47,821 nucleotides of DNA, from positions 1 to 47,821 of the forward strand of contig NZ_JAPFGY010000028.1 of the NCBI RefSeq assembly GCF_026586795.1. Reading direction: 5' to 3'. Positions 24,672 through 33,661 of the stretch are shown one piece after another. The notes beneath the pieces were generated by a model that saw nothing but the letters and a program-made list of their open reading frames with translations, ran no database searches and was not told the DNA's origin. Source of the DNA: Erythrobacter sp. WG (GTDB taxonomy: Bacteria; Pseudomonadota; Alphaproteobacteria; Sphingomonadales; Sphingomonadaceae). Position numbers and translations under genes: made by a program. Within the stretch, counting starts at the first letter, position 1; each line of letters begins with the position of its first letter.

Positions 24672-25592
24672 ATGCAGCGCCTGCGGCTTCCTGCCACGAT
24701 CATGGCCGCATCGGCCTCGCTGCTTGCCGCCACTCCTGCCTTTGCCGGCGAGGATGCCGCTTCCGGGCCGCCTGGGGCCCGGACCGAGGGCGAGGCCGAG
24801 GCCGGGATCGCCGGCGAGGACGCGATGGCCGACAAGGGGGGCGACCGCCTGCGCGACCTCACGACGGATCGGCCCGATATCGCCGAAAGTCCCTATACCG
24901 TCGATCCCGGCCACATTCAGATCGAGACCACCCTCATCGGCTACACCCGCTCACGCCGCGATCCGGCAGGGGTGGCGACGGACAGCTACGAATTCGCCAC
25001 AAGCAACCTGCGGATCGGGCTGACCGACCGGCTCGAGCTCGATCTCGTCTGGCAGCCCTACGGCATCGTCGATCCGCGCCGCGGTGGCGCCCCGGCGCGC
25101 GGCATCGGCAGCGTCACGATCCGCGCGAAGTACAACCTGTGGGGCAATGACGGTCCCTCGCAGCCCGGAGACACCGCGCTCGGGCTCCTGCCTTACGTCA
25201 CGCTACCGACCGATGCCGACAATGGCGTGAGCGAGCGCGAGGTCAGCTTCGGTCTGATCGTCCCGGTCGCGCTGGAACTGGGCGGCGGCTTTGCACTGGG
25301 GATGAACGCGGGCGCCAACTTCACGCGCGAGGACGCGCGCGATCGCTTCGATGCCTCGGTGCTGGCGGTGGCCTCGCTCGGTTTCGCGTGGACCGAAAGA
25401 CTGGGGAGCTACGCCGAAGTGGCATGGGAATTCAGCCGCGGCGGCCCGGACGGCGGCGATGTGGTCACGCTCGATACCGGTTTGACCTTCCGCATCGCCG
25501 AGAACTGGCAGCTCGATGCCGGGATCAATGTGGGCGTGACCCGCGCTGCCGATCCGATCGCGCCCTTCATCGGCTTCGCGGCGCGTTTTTGA
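24672..25592 (+). CDS. Outer-membrane transporter-like beta-barrel protein
   Basis: A 306-aa protein with a signal peptide (residues 1-25, MAASASLLAATPAFAG), an acidic linker, the segment LTTDRPDIAESPYTVDPGHIQIET, then amphipathic beta-strands ending in a C-terminal Phe (GFAARF), as expected for an outer-membrane barrel. TDRPD...E.PYTV...G..Q.E is characteristic of the transporter/phenol MetA-like family. It would allow passage of small hydrophobic solutes. Substrate unknown. Confidence 0.8.
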   Translation: MQRLRLPATIMAASASLLAATPAFAGEDAASGPPGARTEGEAEAGIAGEDAMADKGGDRLRDLTTDRPDIAESPYTVDPGHIQIETTLIGYTRSRRDPAGVATDSYEFATSNLRIGLTDRLELDLVWQPYGIVDPRRGGAPARGIGSVTIRAKYNLWGNDGPSQPGDTALGLLPYVTLPTDADNGVSEREVSFGLIVPVALELGGGFALGMNAGANFTREDARDRFDASVLAVASLGFAWTERLGSYAEVAWEFSRGGPDGGDVVTLDTGLTFRIAENWQLDAGINVGVTRAADPIAPFIGFAARF

Positions 25593-25614
25593 AGCACGGC
25601 CGGGGCGGCCGCGA

Positions 25615-26139
25615 TCACGCCATGCGGCGCAGCACATCGTCCCTGAGGATGAAGTGGTGGCGCAGCGCTGCCGCCACATGGATCACGGCCAGCGCGAGGA
25701 ACAGCCAGCCGAGCCACTCGTGCGCCGGACCCGCCGCCGCGTAGGCGGCGCCCTCGCGGCTGACGGGGAGCTTGGGCCAGTCGAACAGGCCGAACCAGGT
25801 GAGCGGGTACTTGCCAGCCGAAGCCATGATCCACCCGCTGAGCGGCATGGCGAGCATCAGCAGATAGAACACGCCGTGCACCGCCTTCGCCGCAGCGGCT
25901 TCACGGCGCGTCATCGATGCCGGATGGGGCGGCGCCGTCCAAGTCAGCCGCCAAGCGATCCGCACAAGCGTCAGCACCAGCACCGTCAGGCCGATCGCCT
26001 TGTGAACCGGGATCAGGCGGACGACGCCCTCCAGCGGTTCGTGCAGCAGTCCCGAGCCAAGGTTCGCGATCACCAGCGCGGCAATGCTCCAGTGCAGGAG
26101 CCGCGCGACGCGGTTGTAGCGCGCCGCCGCCTCAAGCAT
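25615..26139 (-). CDS. Cytochrome b561 family protein
   Basis: A 174-aa integral membrane protein with four hydrophobic segments and the heme-ligand histidines of the YceJ/CybB-type b561 family: RLLHWSIAALVIANLGSG, VHKAIGLTVLVLTLVRIAWRL, HGVFYLLMLAMPLSGWIM and HEWLGWLFLALAVIHVAAALRHHF. It would transfer electrons between quinone and periplasmic acceptors in the inner membrane. It lies at the left border of the PQQ/alcohol-oxidation island, but lacks the island's shared promoter motif. Confidence 0.92.
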   Translation of the reverse strand: MLEAAARYNRVARLLHWSIAALVIANLGSGLLHEPLEGVVRLIPVHKAIGLTVLVLTLVRIAWRLTWTAPPHPASMTRREAAAAKAVHGVFYLLMLAMPLSGWIMASAGKYPLTWFGLFDWPKLPVSREGAAYAAAGPAHEWLGWLFLALAVIHVAAALRHHFILRDDVLRRMA

Positions 26140-26290
26140 GGAGGTGCAGGCTCGCAGCCGATGACAGAAGCGCAGTCCTCATGTGCATCGCGGGCCATCC
26201 CATCGTGTCATTTGCGGAAGCGGCCGGCCTCCGCAGCGGCCGCAGCCGCCGCCGGACACCGGCCGCCCGGCATCGATACCCGGCCCGCGA

Positions 26291-27715
26291 TCAAAAGAAA
26301 AGGATCGCGCCGGCGGCGATGCTGTCGCTTTCGGCCTCGTTCCCGCCGTGCGCGGTGCTCTTGGCGTGGGTGTATTCGCCGAGCAGCGTCACCCAGTCGG
26401 TGAGGCCGTAGCGGATCTGCCCGACATAGCTCGAATTCTTGCGCACCAGCGTATTGCCCGCCGCGCGCTCGAGCGCGGTCAGGCCGAGCCTGCTCTCGCC
26501 GTAACTGCCCCCCACCGAGAATTTGCCGAAGGTGGCAAGGACCTGCGCGTAGAAGCCGTTGCTGCTGCGCGGGTTGCCGCGCGCGTCGGTGTCGAGGAGG
26601 TTCAGCACGGTCGTGCCGAGCCCCTTGGCGGTGTACCAGTTGGCCACCGCCGTGATCGGCCCGACAGCGAGCTTGCCGCCGAGATCGAAGCCGCGCCCGG
26701 TGTAGGAGACCAGCCCGGCCGTGCCCGCACCCACGGTCTCGTGCCGCTGCGTGATGCCCGAAGCCCATAGGCGCAGCTTCACGTCCTCGCCGAAGCCGTG
26801 GTCGAAGGTCAGCTTGCCCTGGAAGCCGGGCGAGGTGTTGTTCTGCGCCGGCGCGGTGAGCGAGCGCAGCGGCTGGAAGATGCCCGCCGAGGCCTGGAAG
26901 CCGCCGAAGCTGGGCGTGGTGTAGGTGATCTGCGGCTGGAAATCGGTGTAGATGTAGCCCGATCCGATCCGCCCGAGGCTGGTGTTGGCGGGCGCCACGT
27001 TGCCACCCGAGGGGCCGACCGCGAGCAGAGTGATGTCGTTGAGGATCGCCTCGGAGCTGAACAGGCCGATGTCGCGGCCCATTTTCACCGTACCGAACTT
27101 GCCCCCGATCGTGATGTAGACCTGGCGGAAGTCGATCCCCGTCGTTGCCAGTGCCGTCGGCTGCCCGCCATTGTTGGCGCCGAGCGCCCCCCAGTTGGCC
27201 GAGTTGATCCCCGGATACATCCCGAAATGCGCGCCGATGTCGAGCCCGGCCTGCTTGGTGGTGACGTCGATCAGCAGAAAACCCGGCAGCAGGCCGTTGC
27301 GCACCGCGTTCGAGCTGTCGGTCCCGACACTGGCGATCCCGCCGCCGACCGCCGTGCGCGGACCCGGCGTCTGGGGGTTCTCGTTGACGTAGAAGGCGTT
27401 GATGGAGCCGGAGAACTTGATCGTCGCAGGGCCAACCTCCATGCCGATCCCGCCGGGCGTGATCTTGACCAGCCTGCTCATGTCGAGCGCGCCGGCGGCG
27501 CTGTCCTGCGCGGCGGCCTGGGGCGAGGCGGCGGGGGCCGGGGCGACCTTGGTCTCGGCCATGATCTGGGCATATTCCTCGTCGGTGAGGATGCCCTTTT
27601 CGTGCAGGCGCTGGAGCAGCTGCTGGGTCGCGGTCGCCTGCGCGAAAGCGGGCGTTGCGCCGCCGCCGATGGCCAGCGCCGCCACGGCTGCGTGCAGCAG
27701 GAATCTGGGTCTCAT
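26291..27715 (-). CDS. Porin, outer-membrane (alcohol island)
   Basis: A 474-aa protein: signal peptide (residues 1-26, ending TPAFAQ), a short helical segment LLQRLHEKGILTDEEYAQIM, then a porin barrel with GSINAFYV, FRQVYITIGGKFGTVKMGRDIGLF and the closing strand with terminal Phe (AAGAILFF). Length and the KMGRD motif fit Gram-negative general porins. It probably admits alcohol-type substrates into the periplasm where the quinoprotein acts. Upstream lies the shared island motif at 27793-27804. Confidence 0.88.
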   Translation of the reverse strand: MRPRFLLHAAVAALAIGGGATPAFAQATATQQLLQRLHEKGILTDEEYAQIMAETKVAPAPAASPQAAAQDSAAGALDMSRLVKITPGGIGMEVGPATIKFSGSINAFYVNENPQTPGPRTAVGGGIASVGTDSSNAVRNGLLPGFLLIDVTTKQAGLDIGAHFGMYPGINSANWGALGANNGGQPTALATTGIDFRQVYITIGGKFGTVKMGRDIGLFSSEAILNDITLLAVGPSGGNVAPANTSLGRIGSGYIYTDFQPQITYTTPSFGGFQASAGIFQPLRSLTAPAQNNTSPGFQGKLTFDHGFGEDVKLRLWASGITQRHETVGAGTAGLVSYTGRGFDLGGKLAVGPITAVANWYTAKGLGTTVLNLLDTDARGNPRSSNGFYAQVLATFGKFSVGGSYGESRLGLTALERAAGNTLVRKNSSYVGQIRYGLTDWVTLLGEYTHAKSTAHGGNEAESDSIAAGAILFF

Positions 27716-27792
27716 GTCCTTCCCCCTCGATCTTTGTTCTCGTGCCGTCCGTTGCGGCCCGGCCATGCTGCGCCCACGGGGGGTCGCCCGAA

Positions 27793-27804
27793 ATTGGACT
27801 TTGG
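27793..27804 (-). promoter_or_regulatory. Shared 12-mer motif site 1 (porin promoter)
   Basis: CCAAAGTCCAAT on the minus strand, 77 bases before the porin start. The wider site AGTCCAATTTCGG is identical over 13 bases to the site before exaA. A second partial copy (ACCAAAGGAC) lies 14 bases further upstream, suggesting tandem binding. Confidence 0.6.
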
Positions 27805-27857
27805 TTCTCGTCCTTTGGTCTTAGGATGGCTGCGCGGCGCGAAAGGCGGCGCGGATC

Positions 27858-28811
27858 TCAGGCGTCGATGCGGGGGAACAGCGCGGCCTCGAGCCCGGGG
27901 TAGAAGTGCGACACCGAACGGGTCAGCTCGTAACGGGCCGCTGCCATTCCGGCGAGATGGGATGGGATCGGCAGGCTTGCCGCCTCGGTCATGTCGAGCC
28001 CGCCCGCCACCGCCTCGTCCAGCGCGGCGCCGAGCCAGGTCAGCCAGCTGCGCGTCTGGGCGATGGCGGTGCCGCCCGTATCGAGCGGCCCGTGCCCGGG
28101 CACCAGCTGGCGGTGCCCGATCGCCCCCAGCCGGTCGAGCGCGGCGAGCCATTCGGCGGGGCGCGCGTGGGGCGTGGCGGGCGCGCGGTCATGAAACACG
28201 AGGTCGCCCGCGATCAGCGTGCCCGACGCAGAATCGAGGATAGCGAGATCTGCCTCGCTGTGGCCGCCAAGCGCCAGCAGCCGCAGCGCCCGTCCGCCGA
28301 ATTGCGCTTCGCCGTCGTTCACCGTGCCTTGCGGCAGGACAAGCTCGGTCCCCGCCATCCAGCCGCTCAGCATCCGGTACATCGCGGTTGAGAAGCCCGC
28401 GCCGTCGCGCTCGAGCTCGCGGTGCGTGCCCGGCAGCGACACAACCTCAGCCTCCGGGAAGGCACCGCTGCCGAAGCTGTGGTCGGGGTGAAGATGGGTG
28501 ATGTAGACCCTCCGCACGGGCTTGCCGGTAAGTCGCAGCGCGAGCCGCCCCAGCGCCTCCCCGAAGCGCAGCGAGGGCCCGCTGTCCACGAGGATCGCGC
28601 CCGCGTCGCTCGCCATGATGACGCTGTTGGCGATCGCCCCGCCGTTGGCGAAGCCCAGCGCCTCGTCGGCGCCGCGCACCATCCAGATGCCATCGCCGAT
28701 CGGGGTGGCCTCGGGCGCATAGCGCCCGGCGAACTGCTCGGCCCGCGCCGCGAACCCTTGGGCGAAAGGCAGCGCGAGGGCACCCACGAGAAAGCCGCGC
28801 CGCGCGATCAT
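27858..28811 (-). CDS. Quinoprotein relay system MBL-fold metallohydrolase
   Basis: A 317-aa exported protein with an N-terminal signal (ARRGFLVGALALPFAQGFAA; the double-Arg suggests Tat-type) and the metallo-beta-lactamase zinc motif THLHPDH (about residues 105-111), with later ligands in GGHSEAD and a PGHG segment. It matches the family linked by genome context to PQQ dehydrogenases and SoxYZ-like carriers (the quinoprotein relay zinc metallohydrolases). Its start overlaps the stop of the SoxYZ-like gene (ATGA), so they form an operon. Substrate unknown. Confidence 0.85.
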   Translation of the reverse strand: MIARRGFLVGALALPFAQGFAARAEQFAGRYAPEATPIGDGIWMVRGADEALGFANGGAIANSVIMASDAGAILVDSGPSLRFGEALGRLALRLTGKPVRRVYITHLHPDHSFGSGAFPEAEVVSLPGTHRELERDGAGFSTAMYRMLSGWMAGTELVLPQGTVNDGEAQFGGRALRLLALGGHSEADLAILDSASGTLIAGDLVFHDRAPATPHARPAEWLAALDRLGAIGHRQLVPGHGPLDTGGTAIAQTRSWLTWLGAALDEAVAGGLDMTEAASLPIPSHLAGMAAARYELTRSVSHFYPGLEAALFPRIDA

Positions 28812-29593
28812 CGCCGCACCGCCGCAGCCAGGGCAGCGCCGCTCCTCGGCGCCACCGCGCCGGTGACGACCACCCCCCCGGTGTCGCGCGCATTGACTGC
28901 GACCGGGCCTCTGCCAGCGGGGGAGAGAAGCACGGTGAAAACCGGGTCCTCGCTCACCGATCCGTGGACCGTCATGCGGGCAAGCGGCGTGCCGTCCTCG
29001 GCGGCGAACGTCACCTCCTCGATGTTGTAGGCCGGGATGTTCTCAACGAGCCCGGTATCCATTGGGTGGCGGATCGCGATCCGCACCCGCGTCGCGTCCC
29101 CTTGCGGCCAGGCCGCCCCGCGCAGTTCGCCCAGGTGATCGGCCCAGTCGCCGCGCACCCGGCTGACCGGCGGGGCCGAGCAGCCCCCGCCAGCCGCATC
29201 GACCCAGCCCCCCGCGACGTGCCACACGCCGTCGGCGGTCAGCACCGCACCGCGAACCGGCGTGCGCTGGTCGAGCTTGATCCGGGTCGCGAGATAGGCG
29301 TGAGCGGCGAGCGGTTCGTACTCGACTGCGATGGGGATGGGGTTGAGGTCCGCGAACAGCACCATCCGCCGCACTGCGCTGAGCGCGCGCGCGTCGATCG
29401 TCACCGGCAGGACGTGCTGGTTTTCGGCAAGCATCGGCAGGTCCACCCGGACCGCCGGATCGAACACCACCGGCGCGCCCGCGAAGAGCTTGCCCGCGTG
29501 ATAGGTCCACATCGGCGAGCCGAGCGGGTCGGCCGGCAGCGGTCCGACGGCGGGGGCCGCGCTCGCGGCGAGGCTGGGAAACAGGCGCATCAT
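28808..29593 (-). CDS. Quinoprotein dehydrogenase-associated SoxYZ-like carrier
   Basis: A protein of about 261 aa in which SoxY- and SoxZ-like parts are fused. The N-terminal half contains RIKLDQRTPVRGAVLTADG and the swinging-cysteine motif GGGCSAPP, as in SoxY. The C-terminal half (VRIAIRHPMDTGL, MTVHGSVSEDPVFTVLL) resembles SoxZ. SoxYZ carries sulfur intermediates on a Cys, but fused versions occur beside PQQ dehydrogenases with an undefined role. The double ATG at 29590/29593 has a poor ribosome binding site, and the N-terminus may differ. Confidence 0.82.
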   Translation of the reverse strand: MMRLFPSLAASAAPAVGPLPADPLGSPMWTYHAGKLFAGAPVVFDPAVRVDLPMLAENQHVLPVTIDARALSAVRRMVLFADLNPIPIAVEYEPLAAHAYLATRIKLDQRTPVRGAVLTADGVWHVAGGWVDAAGGGCSAPPVSRVRGDWADHLGELRGAAWPQGDATRVRIAIRHPMDTGLVENIPAYNIEEVTFAAEDGTPLARMTVHGSVSEDPVFTVLLSPAGRGPVAVNARDTGGVVVTGAVAPRSGAALAAAVRR

Positions 29594-29594
29594 A

Positions 29595-29606
29595 CCAAGG
29601 GACAAT
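29595..29606 (+). promoter_or_regulatory. Shared 12-mer motif site 2 (before the Cys-Trp motif gene)
   Basis: CCAAGGGACAAT, 53 bases before the plus-strand gene at 29660. It also abuts the divergent SoxYZ-like start, so one site could serve both directions. A TATAGG-like -10 element follows about 27 bases downstream. Confidence 0.5.
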
Positions 29607-29659
29607 ATATTCCGCCGCCGCGGCCGGCAGATATAGGACCTTGGAAGGAGACGAAGCGG

Positions 29660-30262
29660 ATGCGCAGGGCCCGGATCATGCTCGCTGCGGCGGCAGCGCT
29701 GGCCGGCATGGCCGCCGCGCCGCCCGCTTCGGCGAGCCCCGCAGAGCCCGGGCTGTTCGACGCCGCCGGCTACCGGACCGCCCGCTACCGCAGCCCGGTG
29801 CGCGCCGATCCGGCGCCCGCCGAGCCCATCAGTCTTGCCGCCGCGATGGCCTTGCGCGCGGGCACGGATGCGGTCTTCGTGGATGTCACGCCTGCCGATG
29901 GCGGTGTGCGCGATCCCGACAGCGGCACATGGACCCTGGCTGAGGCACACCTCACCATTCCCGGCGCGCTGTGGCACCCCGAAACCGGGCGCGCGCCGGT
30001 CGATGCGGACCTGTGGCACGCGCTCAAGCGCGCGATCCACGCCGCCCGCCGCGCCGCGCCGGGCAAGCCGGTGGTGGTGTTCTGCCGGATCGATTGCTGG
30101 ATGAGCTGGAACGCCGCGCGCCGCCTCGGCTTGCAAGGGGTGGGCAATGTGCGCTGGCTCGCCGAAGGGACCGATGGCTGGCAGGCGGCGGGCGGCGCGC
30201 TGGTGGCGGCGGTGCCGGTCGCCGTGCCGCACGCCAAGGTTCATGGGCAGGAGGAGAAATGA
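29660..30262 (+). CDS. PQQ-associated rhodanese-like Cys-Trp motif protein
   Basis: A 200-aa exported protein: signal peptide (residues 1-26, ending PPASAS), then a rhodanese-like domain with the paired cysteines of FCRIDCWMSWNAA (Cys142, Cys146 followed by Trp). This matches the family annotated as PQQ-dependent catabolism-associated CXXCW-motif protein, although I count three residues between the cysteines. It is found next to quinoprotein alcohol dehydrogenases, suggesting a periplasmic redox or sulfur-handling role. GGAAGGAG precedes the ATG. Co-transcribed with the EthD-family gene. Confidence 0.85.
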   Translation: MRRARIMLAAAAALAGMAAAPPASASPAEPGLFDAAGYRTARYRSPVRADPAPAEPISLAAAMALRAGTDAVFVDVTPADGGVRDPDSGTWTLAEAHLTIPGALWHPETGRAPVDADLWHALKRAIHAARRAAPGKPVVVFCRIDCWMSWNAARRLGLQGVGNVRWLAEGTDGWQAAGGALVAAVPVAVPHAKVHGQEEK

Positions 30263-30263
30263 G

Positions 30264-30557
30264 ATGGCCAATCTGGTGGTGAGCTACCCCCGCCGCGAAG
30301 GCGCGCGCTTCGACGCGGAGTACTACCGCGACGTCCACATCCCGCTGGTCGAACAAAGCTGGCAGGCAGCAGGCCTCACCGGCGCGCAAATCCTCTGGCC
30401 TGCCGACGCCGATCAGCCTGCGGCCGCGATGGTGGTGCTCAGCTTCCGTGACAGCGCCGCGATCGATGCGGCGCTCGCCAGCGAAACGACGGCAGCGGTG
30501 ATGGCGGATGTCGCGAACTTCACCGACATTCAGCCGACAATCTACCGCACCGTCTGA
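30264..30557 (+). CDS. EthD family protein
   Basis: A 97-aa dimeric alpha/beta-barrel protein with the EthD pattern VSYPRREGARFDAEYYRDVHIPLVEQSW, a conserved D-x-x-Y-Y-x-x-x-H-x-P, and a later ANFTDIQPTIYRTV. EthD proteins accompany oxidations such as ethyl tert-butyl ether degradation and are otherwise enigmatic. It follows the upstream gene by one base after the stop, preceded by GAGGAGAAA. It belongs to the alcohol-oxidation operon. Confidence 0.88.
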   Translation: MANLVVSYPRREGARFDAEYYRDVHIPLVEQSWQAAGLTGAQILWPADADQPAAAMVVLSFRDSAAIDAALASETTAAVMADVANFTDIQPTIYRTV

Positions 30558-30622
30558 GAAAGAGCGCTTGCGGCGAAGCGCGGCCAGCGGAACGGCCGCC
30601 CCGCCGCGCGCGCCACAGCCTC

Positions 30623-31219
30623 TCAGCTTTGCTGCTTGAGGTAGTCGATGATCTCCTGGCGCTTGGCCGGGTCCTTGATGCCGGGGAAGCTCATGCGATT
30701 GCCCGGCACCAGCGCGCGCGGGTTCTCCAGCCACTTGTGGAGTGTCGCTTCGTTGAGGACGAGACCGGCGCTCTTGAACTCCTCCGAGAAGGCGTAGCTG
30801 CCTTTGCCCGCCGCCTTGCCGTAGACGCCGTAGAGATTGGGCCCGATCTTGTCCTCGCCGCCCTTGTCGGCCGTGTGACAGACCGCGCAGCGGCCGAAGG
30901 CGGCGGGCGGCGCGGCGGTCACGGCCGCGACCTTGACCACTTCGGGCGCCGCCGGCTTGGCAGGGACGGTTGCAGGGATCGGGGCGGCCGCGGTCTTCGC
31001 GGCGGCCTCGACAGCGGCGCTTGGAACGGCCGTGGGCGCTGCCTCCGGCGTGGCCTCGGCGCTCGGCAGCGCCTCGGGCGCGGCGGTCTCTACGGGAGCT
31101 GGCGCCGCCTCCGTTTGGGTCGAGGCGGGGGCGCCCCCCGCATCGGGCTGACCACCCGAGCAAGCCGTCAGAGCCAGTGCCAGCAGCGCACCGCCGGCGG
31201 AAATCGAGCGCAGAGCCAT
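30623..31219 (-). CDS. Lipoprotein cytochrome c (class I)
   Basis: A 198-aa protein with a lipoprotein signal (lipobox LTAC, Cys20), a ~80-residue Ala/Pro/Glu-rich tether and a C-terminal cytochrome c domain: heme motif CAVCH (111-115), GPNLYGVYGK, and axial Met in GNRMSFPG. The lipid anchor and linker suggest a membrane-tethered electron carrier that could accept electrons from the quinoprotein dehydrogenase and pass them to an oxidase. Preceded by GGGAGGA and by the shared motif at 31286-31297. Confidence 0.9.
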   Translation of the reverse strand: MALRSISAGGALLALALTACSGGQPDAGGAPASTQTEAAPAPVETAAPEALPSAEATPEAAPTAVPSAAVEAAAKTAAAPIPATVPAKPAAPEVVKVAAVTAAPPAAFGRCAVCHTADKGGEDKIGPNLYGVYGKAAGKGSYAFSEEFKSAGLVLNEATLHKWLENPRALVPGNRMSFPGIKDPAKRQEIIDYLKQQS

Positions 31220-31285
31220 GTTATCCTCCCTGTCGTGATTCGTATCGATCTGCCGCAAGGGTGACAGGTGCCGGGGCGCCGCGAC

Positions 31286-31297
31286 ATTGCACCTTCG
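31286..31297 (-). promoter_or_regulatory. Shared 12-mer motif site 3 (cytochrome c promoter)
   Basis: CGAAGGTGCAAT on the minus strand, 66 bases before the start of the lipoprotein cytochrome c gene. Confidence 0.5.
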
Positions 31298-31311
31298 GAC
31301 GAAGCCGCCGC

Positions 31312-33012
31312 CTAGAACCGCGCGCTGATCCCCACCGTCACGCGCCGCGGCGCGCCGGGCGCGAGCGCGCGCGGGTCCGAAGCGCTGGGGGCTTCGGCAA
31401 GGTCGATCTCCTCGACCTCGGTGAAGGTGCCGAAGGTGGCGAACTTGCGGTCGAAGACGTTGCGCAGCTCGCCGAACAGCGAGACGCCGCGCAACAGCTC
31501 GATCCGTCCGCGCAGGTTGAACACCGCGTAGCCCGGCACCTTCGGGACGCGGTTGAACCCGTCCCCGACGAGAAACTGGCCTGAGCGCGCGATCAAGTCC
31601 CCGCCCAGCGCAAAGGCGCGCCCGCCGATCCGGCCCTCGTAGTCGGCGGTGAGCGTCGCGCTGTGACGCGGCAGGCCCGACAGCCGGTCGCCGCGGGCGA
31701 CGGCGATCCTCCCGGCCGCACCCGCCTCGGGGTTAGGCGGGCTGCCGAGCACCAGCGGCGTGCGGAAGGTCGCATCGATGAAGGCATAGCTCGCCCCCAC
31801 CTGCCATCCGCCGCGCCGGGCGCGCAGGCTCGCCTCGATCCCCTGCCGCCGGGTCTTGCCGATGTTCTCGAAGAAGCCGCGCCCGCGGGTGCTCGCCGCG
31901 ACGAACTGGATGTCGTTGCTGTTGCTCGCCCGGTAGGCCGAGAGCGGCCAGTCGATGTCCCAGCCCGCGCCCCGATGCCTGCCCGAGGCGCCGAGCTCGA
32001 AGGTCCGCGCGACGACCTGTTCGAGCGGCGGGTCGGCGATGAAGAAGTTGGTGAGGCTGCACGGCGCATTCTCGTCCGCGCAGGACAGCGCCGCCTCGGT
32101 CGGGACGCGGTTGGATTCCGCATACCCCGCGCGCAGGGTGAAGTCCGGCGTCACCGCCCAGTCGAGCTCGACGCCCGGATTGAGCCGGCTGAAGCTGTGG
32201 TCGCCGCTGAGCGCGCCGCGTTCGGTCGAGGCGGCAAAGTCGTTCTCGCTCGAATCGTAGCTGACCCCCAGCACCAGCCGGTTGCTCCGGGTGCCAAGGC
32301 CCTGCTCGGTGATGACCTGCACCAGGAATCCCTCGGAGCGCGACGCGATGGTGCCGCGATTGAACACCCCGCAGGCGCCGCCGCCCAGCCGGTCGGCGAT
32401 ACGGTTGCCGCGCCCGTCGGTAAGGGGCGTGCGGATCTCCTCGTCCTCGGGGCCGACCGTCTCGAGGCACAGCAGGCCGGCGAGCGCAGGATCGTCCTCG
32501 CATTCCTCGATGTCGGCAGCGCCGCCGTTGACCAGCGCGGCCTTGCGGCGCTGGCGGTAGAGCATCGCCTCGAAACGCACGGCATCGCCGATCGCCAGCC
32601 ACGGGTGGAGGCTCACCCGGCCATACCTGTTGCGCTGGTTGTCCGGCCAGGTGAATAACGAGCGGCGCCGCTTGGCGAGCAGTTCGACGGGGCGACACCG
32701 TTGCCGGTGAGATCGGTGTCCGCGCCGACGAACTTGACGTGCACCCCGCCGCGGGCGCCGTCGAAGCCCAGGTCGACGAAGCCATTGAGGAGATTGGAGG
32801 GACTGAAGTCGCGCCACCCGTCCTCCTCGCGGTACTGCACCGCGCCGAACCAGCTGAAGCCGCCGATGGCATCGCCCGCAGCAAGGCTGAGGGTCGCGCC
32901 GTTCGAGGATCAGCGCATCATCAAGGCCGTTATCGCCGCCGGGCGCGGTGACGATGATCGCCGCGCGCGGATCGTCGCTGGCTTGCGCGGCGACTTCCTC
33001 GGCCTGCGCCAT
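31312..33012 (-). pseudogene. Decayed TonB-dependent receptor
   Basis: Reading leftward, the C-terminal two thirds is a clear TonB-dependent receptor barrel with conserved GYAESNRVPTEAAL, VPGYAVFNLRGRIELLRG, ELRNVFDRKFATFGTF and a terminal Phe. Upstream it is broken twice. Near 32687 one base appears missing: NGVAP continues as VELLAKRR only in another frame. Near 32895 the sequence jumps from the post-signal region (DDALILERRD) to the first barrel strands (LSLAAGDAIGGFSWFG) in a different frame, so the plug domain is absent. A complete signal peptide was not found. Originally it would have imported a metal, cofactor or quinone-related ligand. Confidence 0.85.
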
Positions 33013-33063
33013 GGCCGGGTGCGCCCGCCCGGTCGAAAATTCCTGATCGGCCTGACGCTTGTA

Positions 33064-33075
33064 CCAAAGTGCAAT
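33064..33075 (+). promoter_or_regulatory. Shared 12-mer motif site 4 (cytochrome c-550 promoter)
   Basis: CCAAAGTGCAAT, 91 bases before the cytochrome c-550 gene, followed by TTTCGGCC as at the exaA site (spacing differs by four bases). Confidence 0.55.
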
Positions 33076-33166
33076 GGGGTTTCGGCCCGATGAGCCTACA
33101 CTCGTCGCAACCAAAGCGTCGCTGCCCACATCATGGCGGCACCCGTCAAGCCAAGGGGTTGAGGAC

Positions 33167-33604
33167 ATGAACACCACCACCACCGGACGCATCCTGCTGG
33201 GCGGGGCCATTGCGATGCTGGCCCTGACCTGCGGGCCGCAGATCATGGCGCATGGCGATATGGTGCCGCAGGCGGTCGATACTTCCGACCTGCCCGACAT
33301 CGGCGAGGAATGGCTGCAGAAGAATCCCTACAGCGGCAATGCCCGCGCGATCGAGATCGGCACGTCGGCCTATAATCAGAACTGTGCGCGCTGCCATGGG
33401 CTCGATGCGATCTCGGGCGGGATCGCGCCCGATCTGCGCTATCTTGAACCGGGCGAGTCCGGTGATGCCTGGTTCGTCGAGCGTTATCGCAAGGGTTCCA
33501 GCCATGATGGCCGGGTGCTGATGCCGCCGCTCGGCGATGTCCTCGGCCAGAAGGCGGGCTGGGCCATTCGCGCCTTTCTCGAGACCAAATACACCGAGGA
33601 ATAG
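33167..33604 (+). CDS. pedF: Cytochrome c-550, PedF type
   Basis: A 145-aa periplasmic cytochrome c. Signal peptide residues 1-28 (ending IMAHG), then DMVPQAVDTSDLPDIGEEW, heme motif CARCH (73-77) within NQNCARCHGLDAISGGIAPDLR, and axial Met in VLMPPLGDVLG. This pattern is specific to cytochrome c-550 of the Pseudomonas PedF/ExaB group, the direct electron acceptor of the quinoprotein ethanol dehydrogenase. The dehydrogenase gene lies 261 bp downstream on the same strand. Confidence 0.93.
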   Translation: MNTTTTGRILLGGAIAMLALTCGPQIMAHGDMVPQAVDTSDLPDIGEEWLQKNPYSGNARAIEIGTSAYNQNCARCHGLDAISGGIAPDLRYLEPGESGDAWFVERYRKGSSHDGRVLMPPLGDVLGQKAGWAIRAFLETKYTEE

Positions 33605-33661
33605 GCCCGCACCGGCGATCTTGCGTCGCTGGTTTTCGGCACGCATCTGCCAGAAGTCCGA

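Noticed and set aside
26200..26240. TGCGGA...TCCGCA hairpin after the porin as a terminator
   Set aside because: Short stem with no T-run on the porin strand; not convincing.
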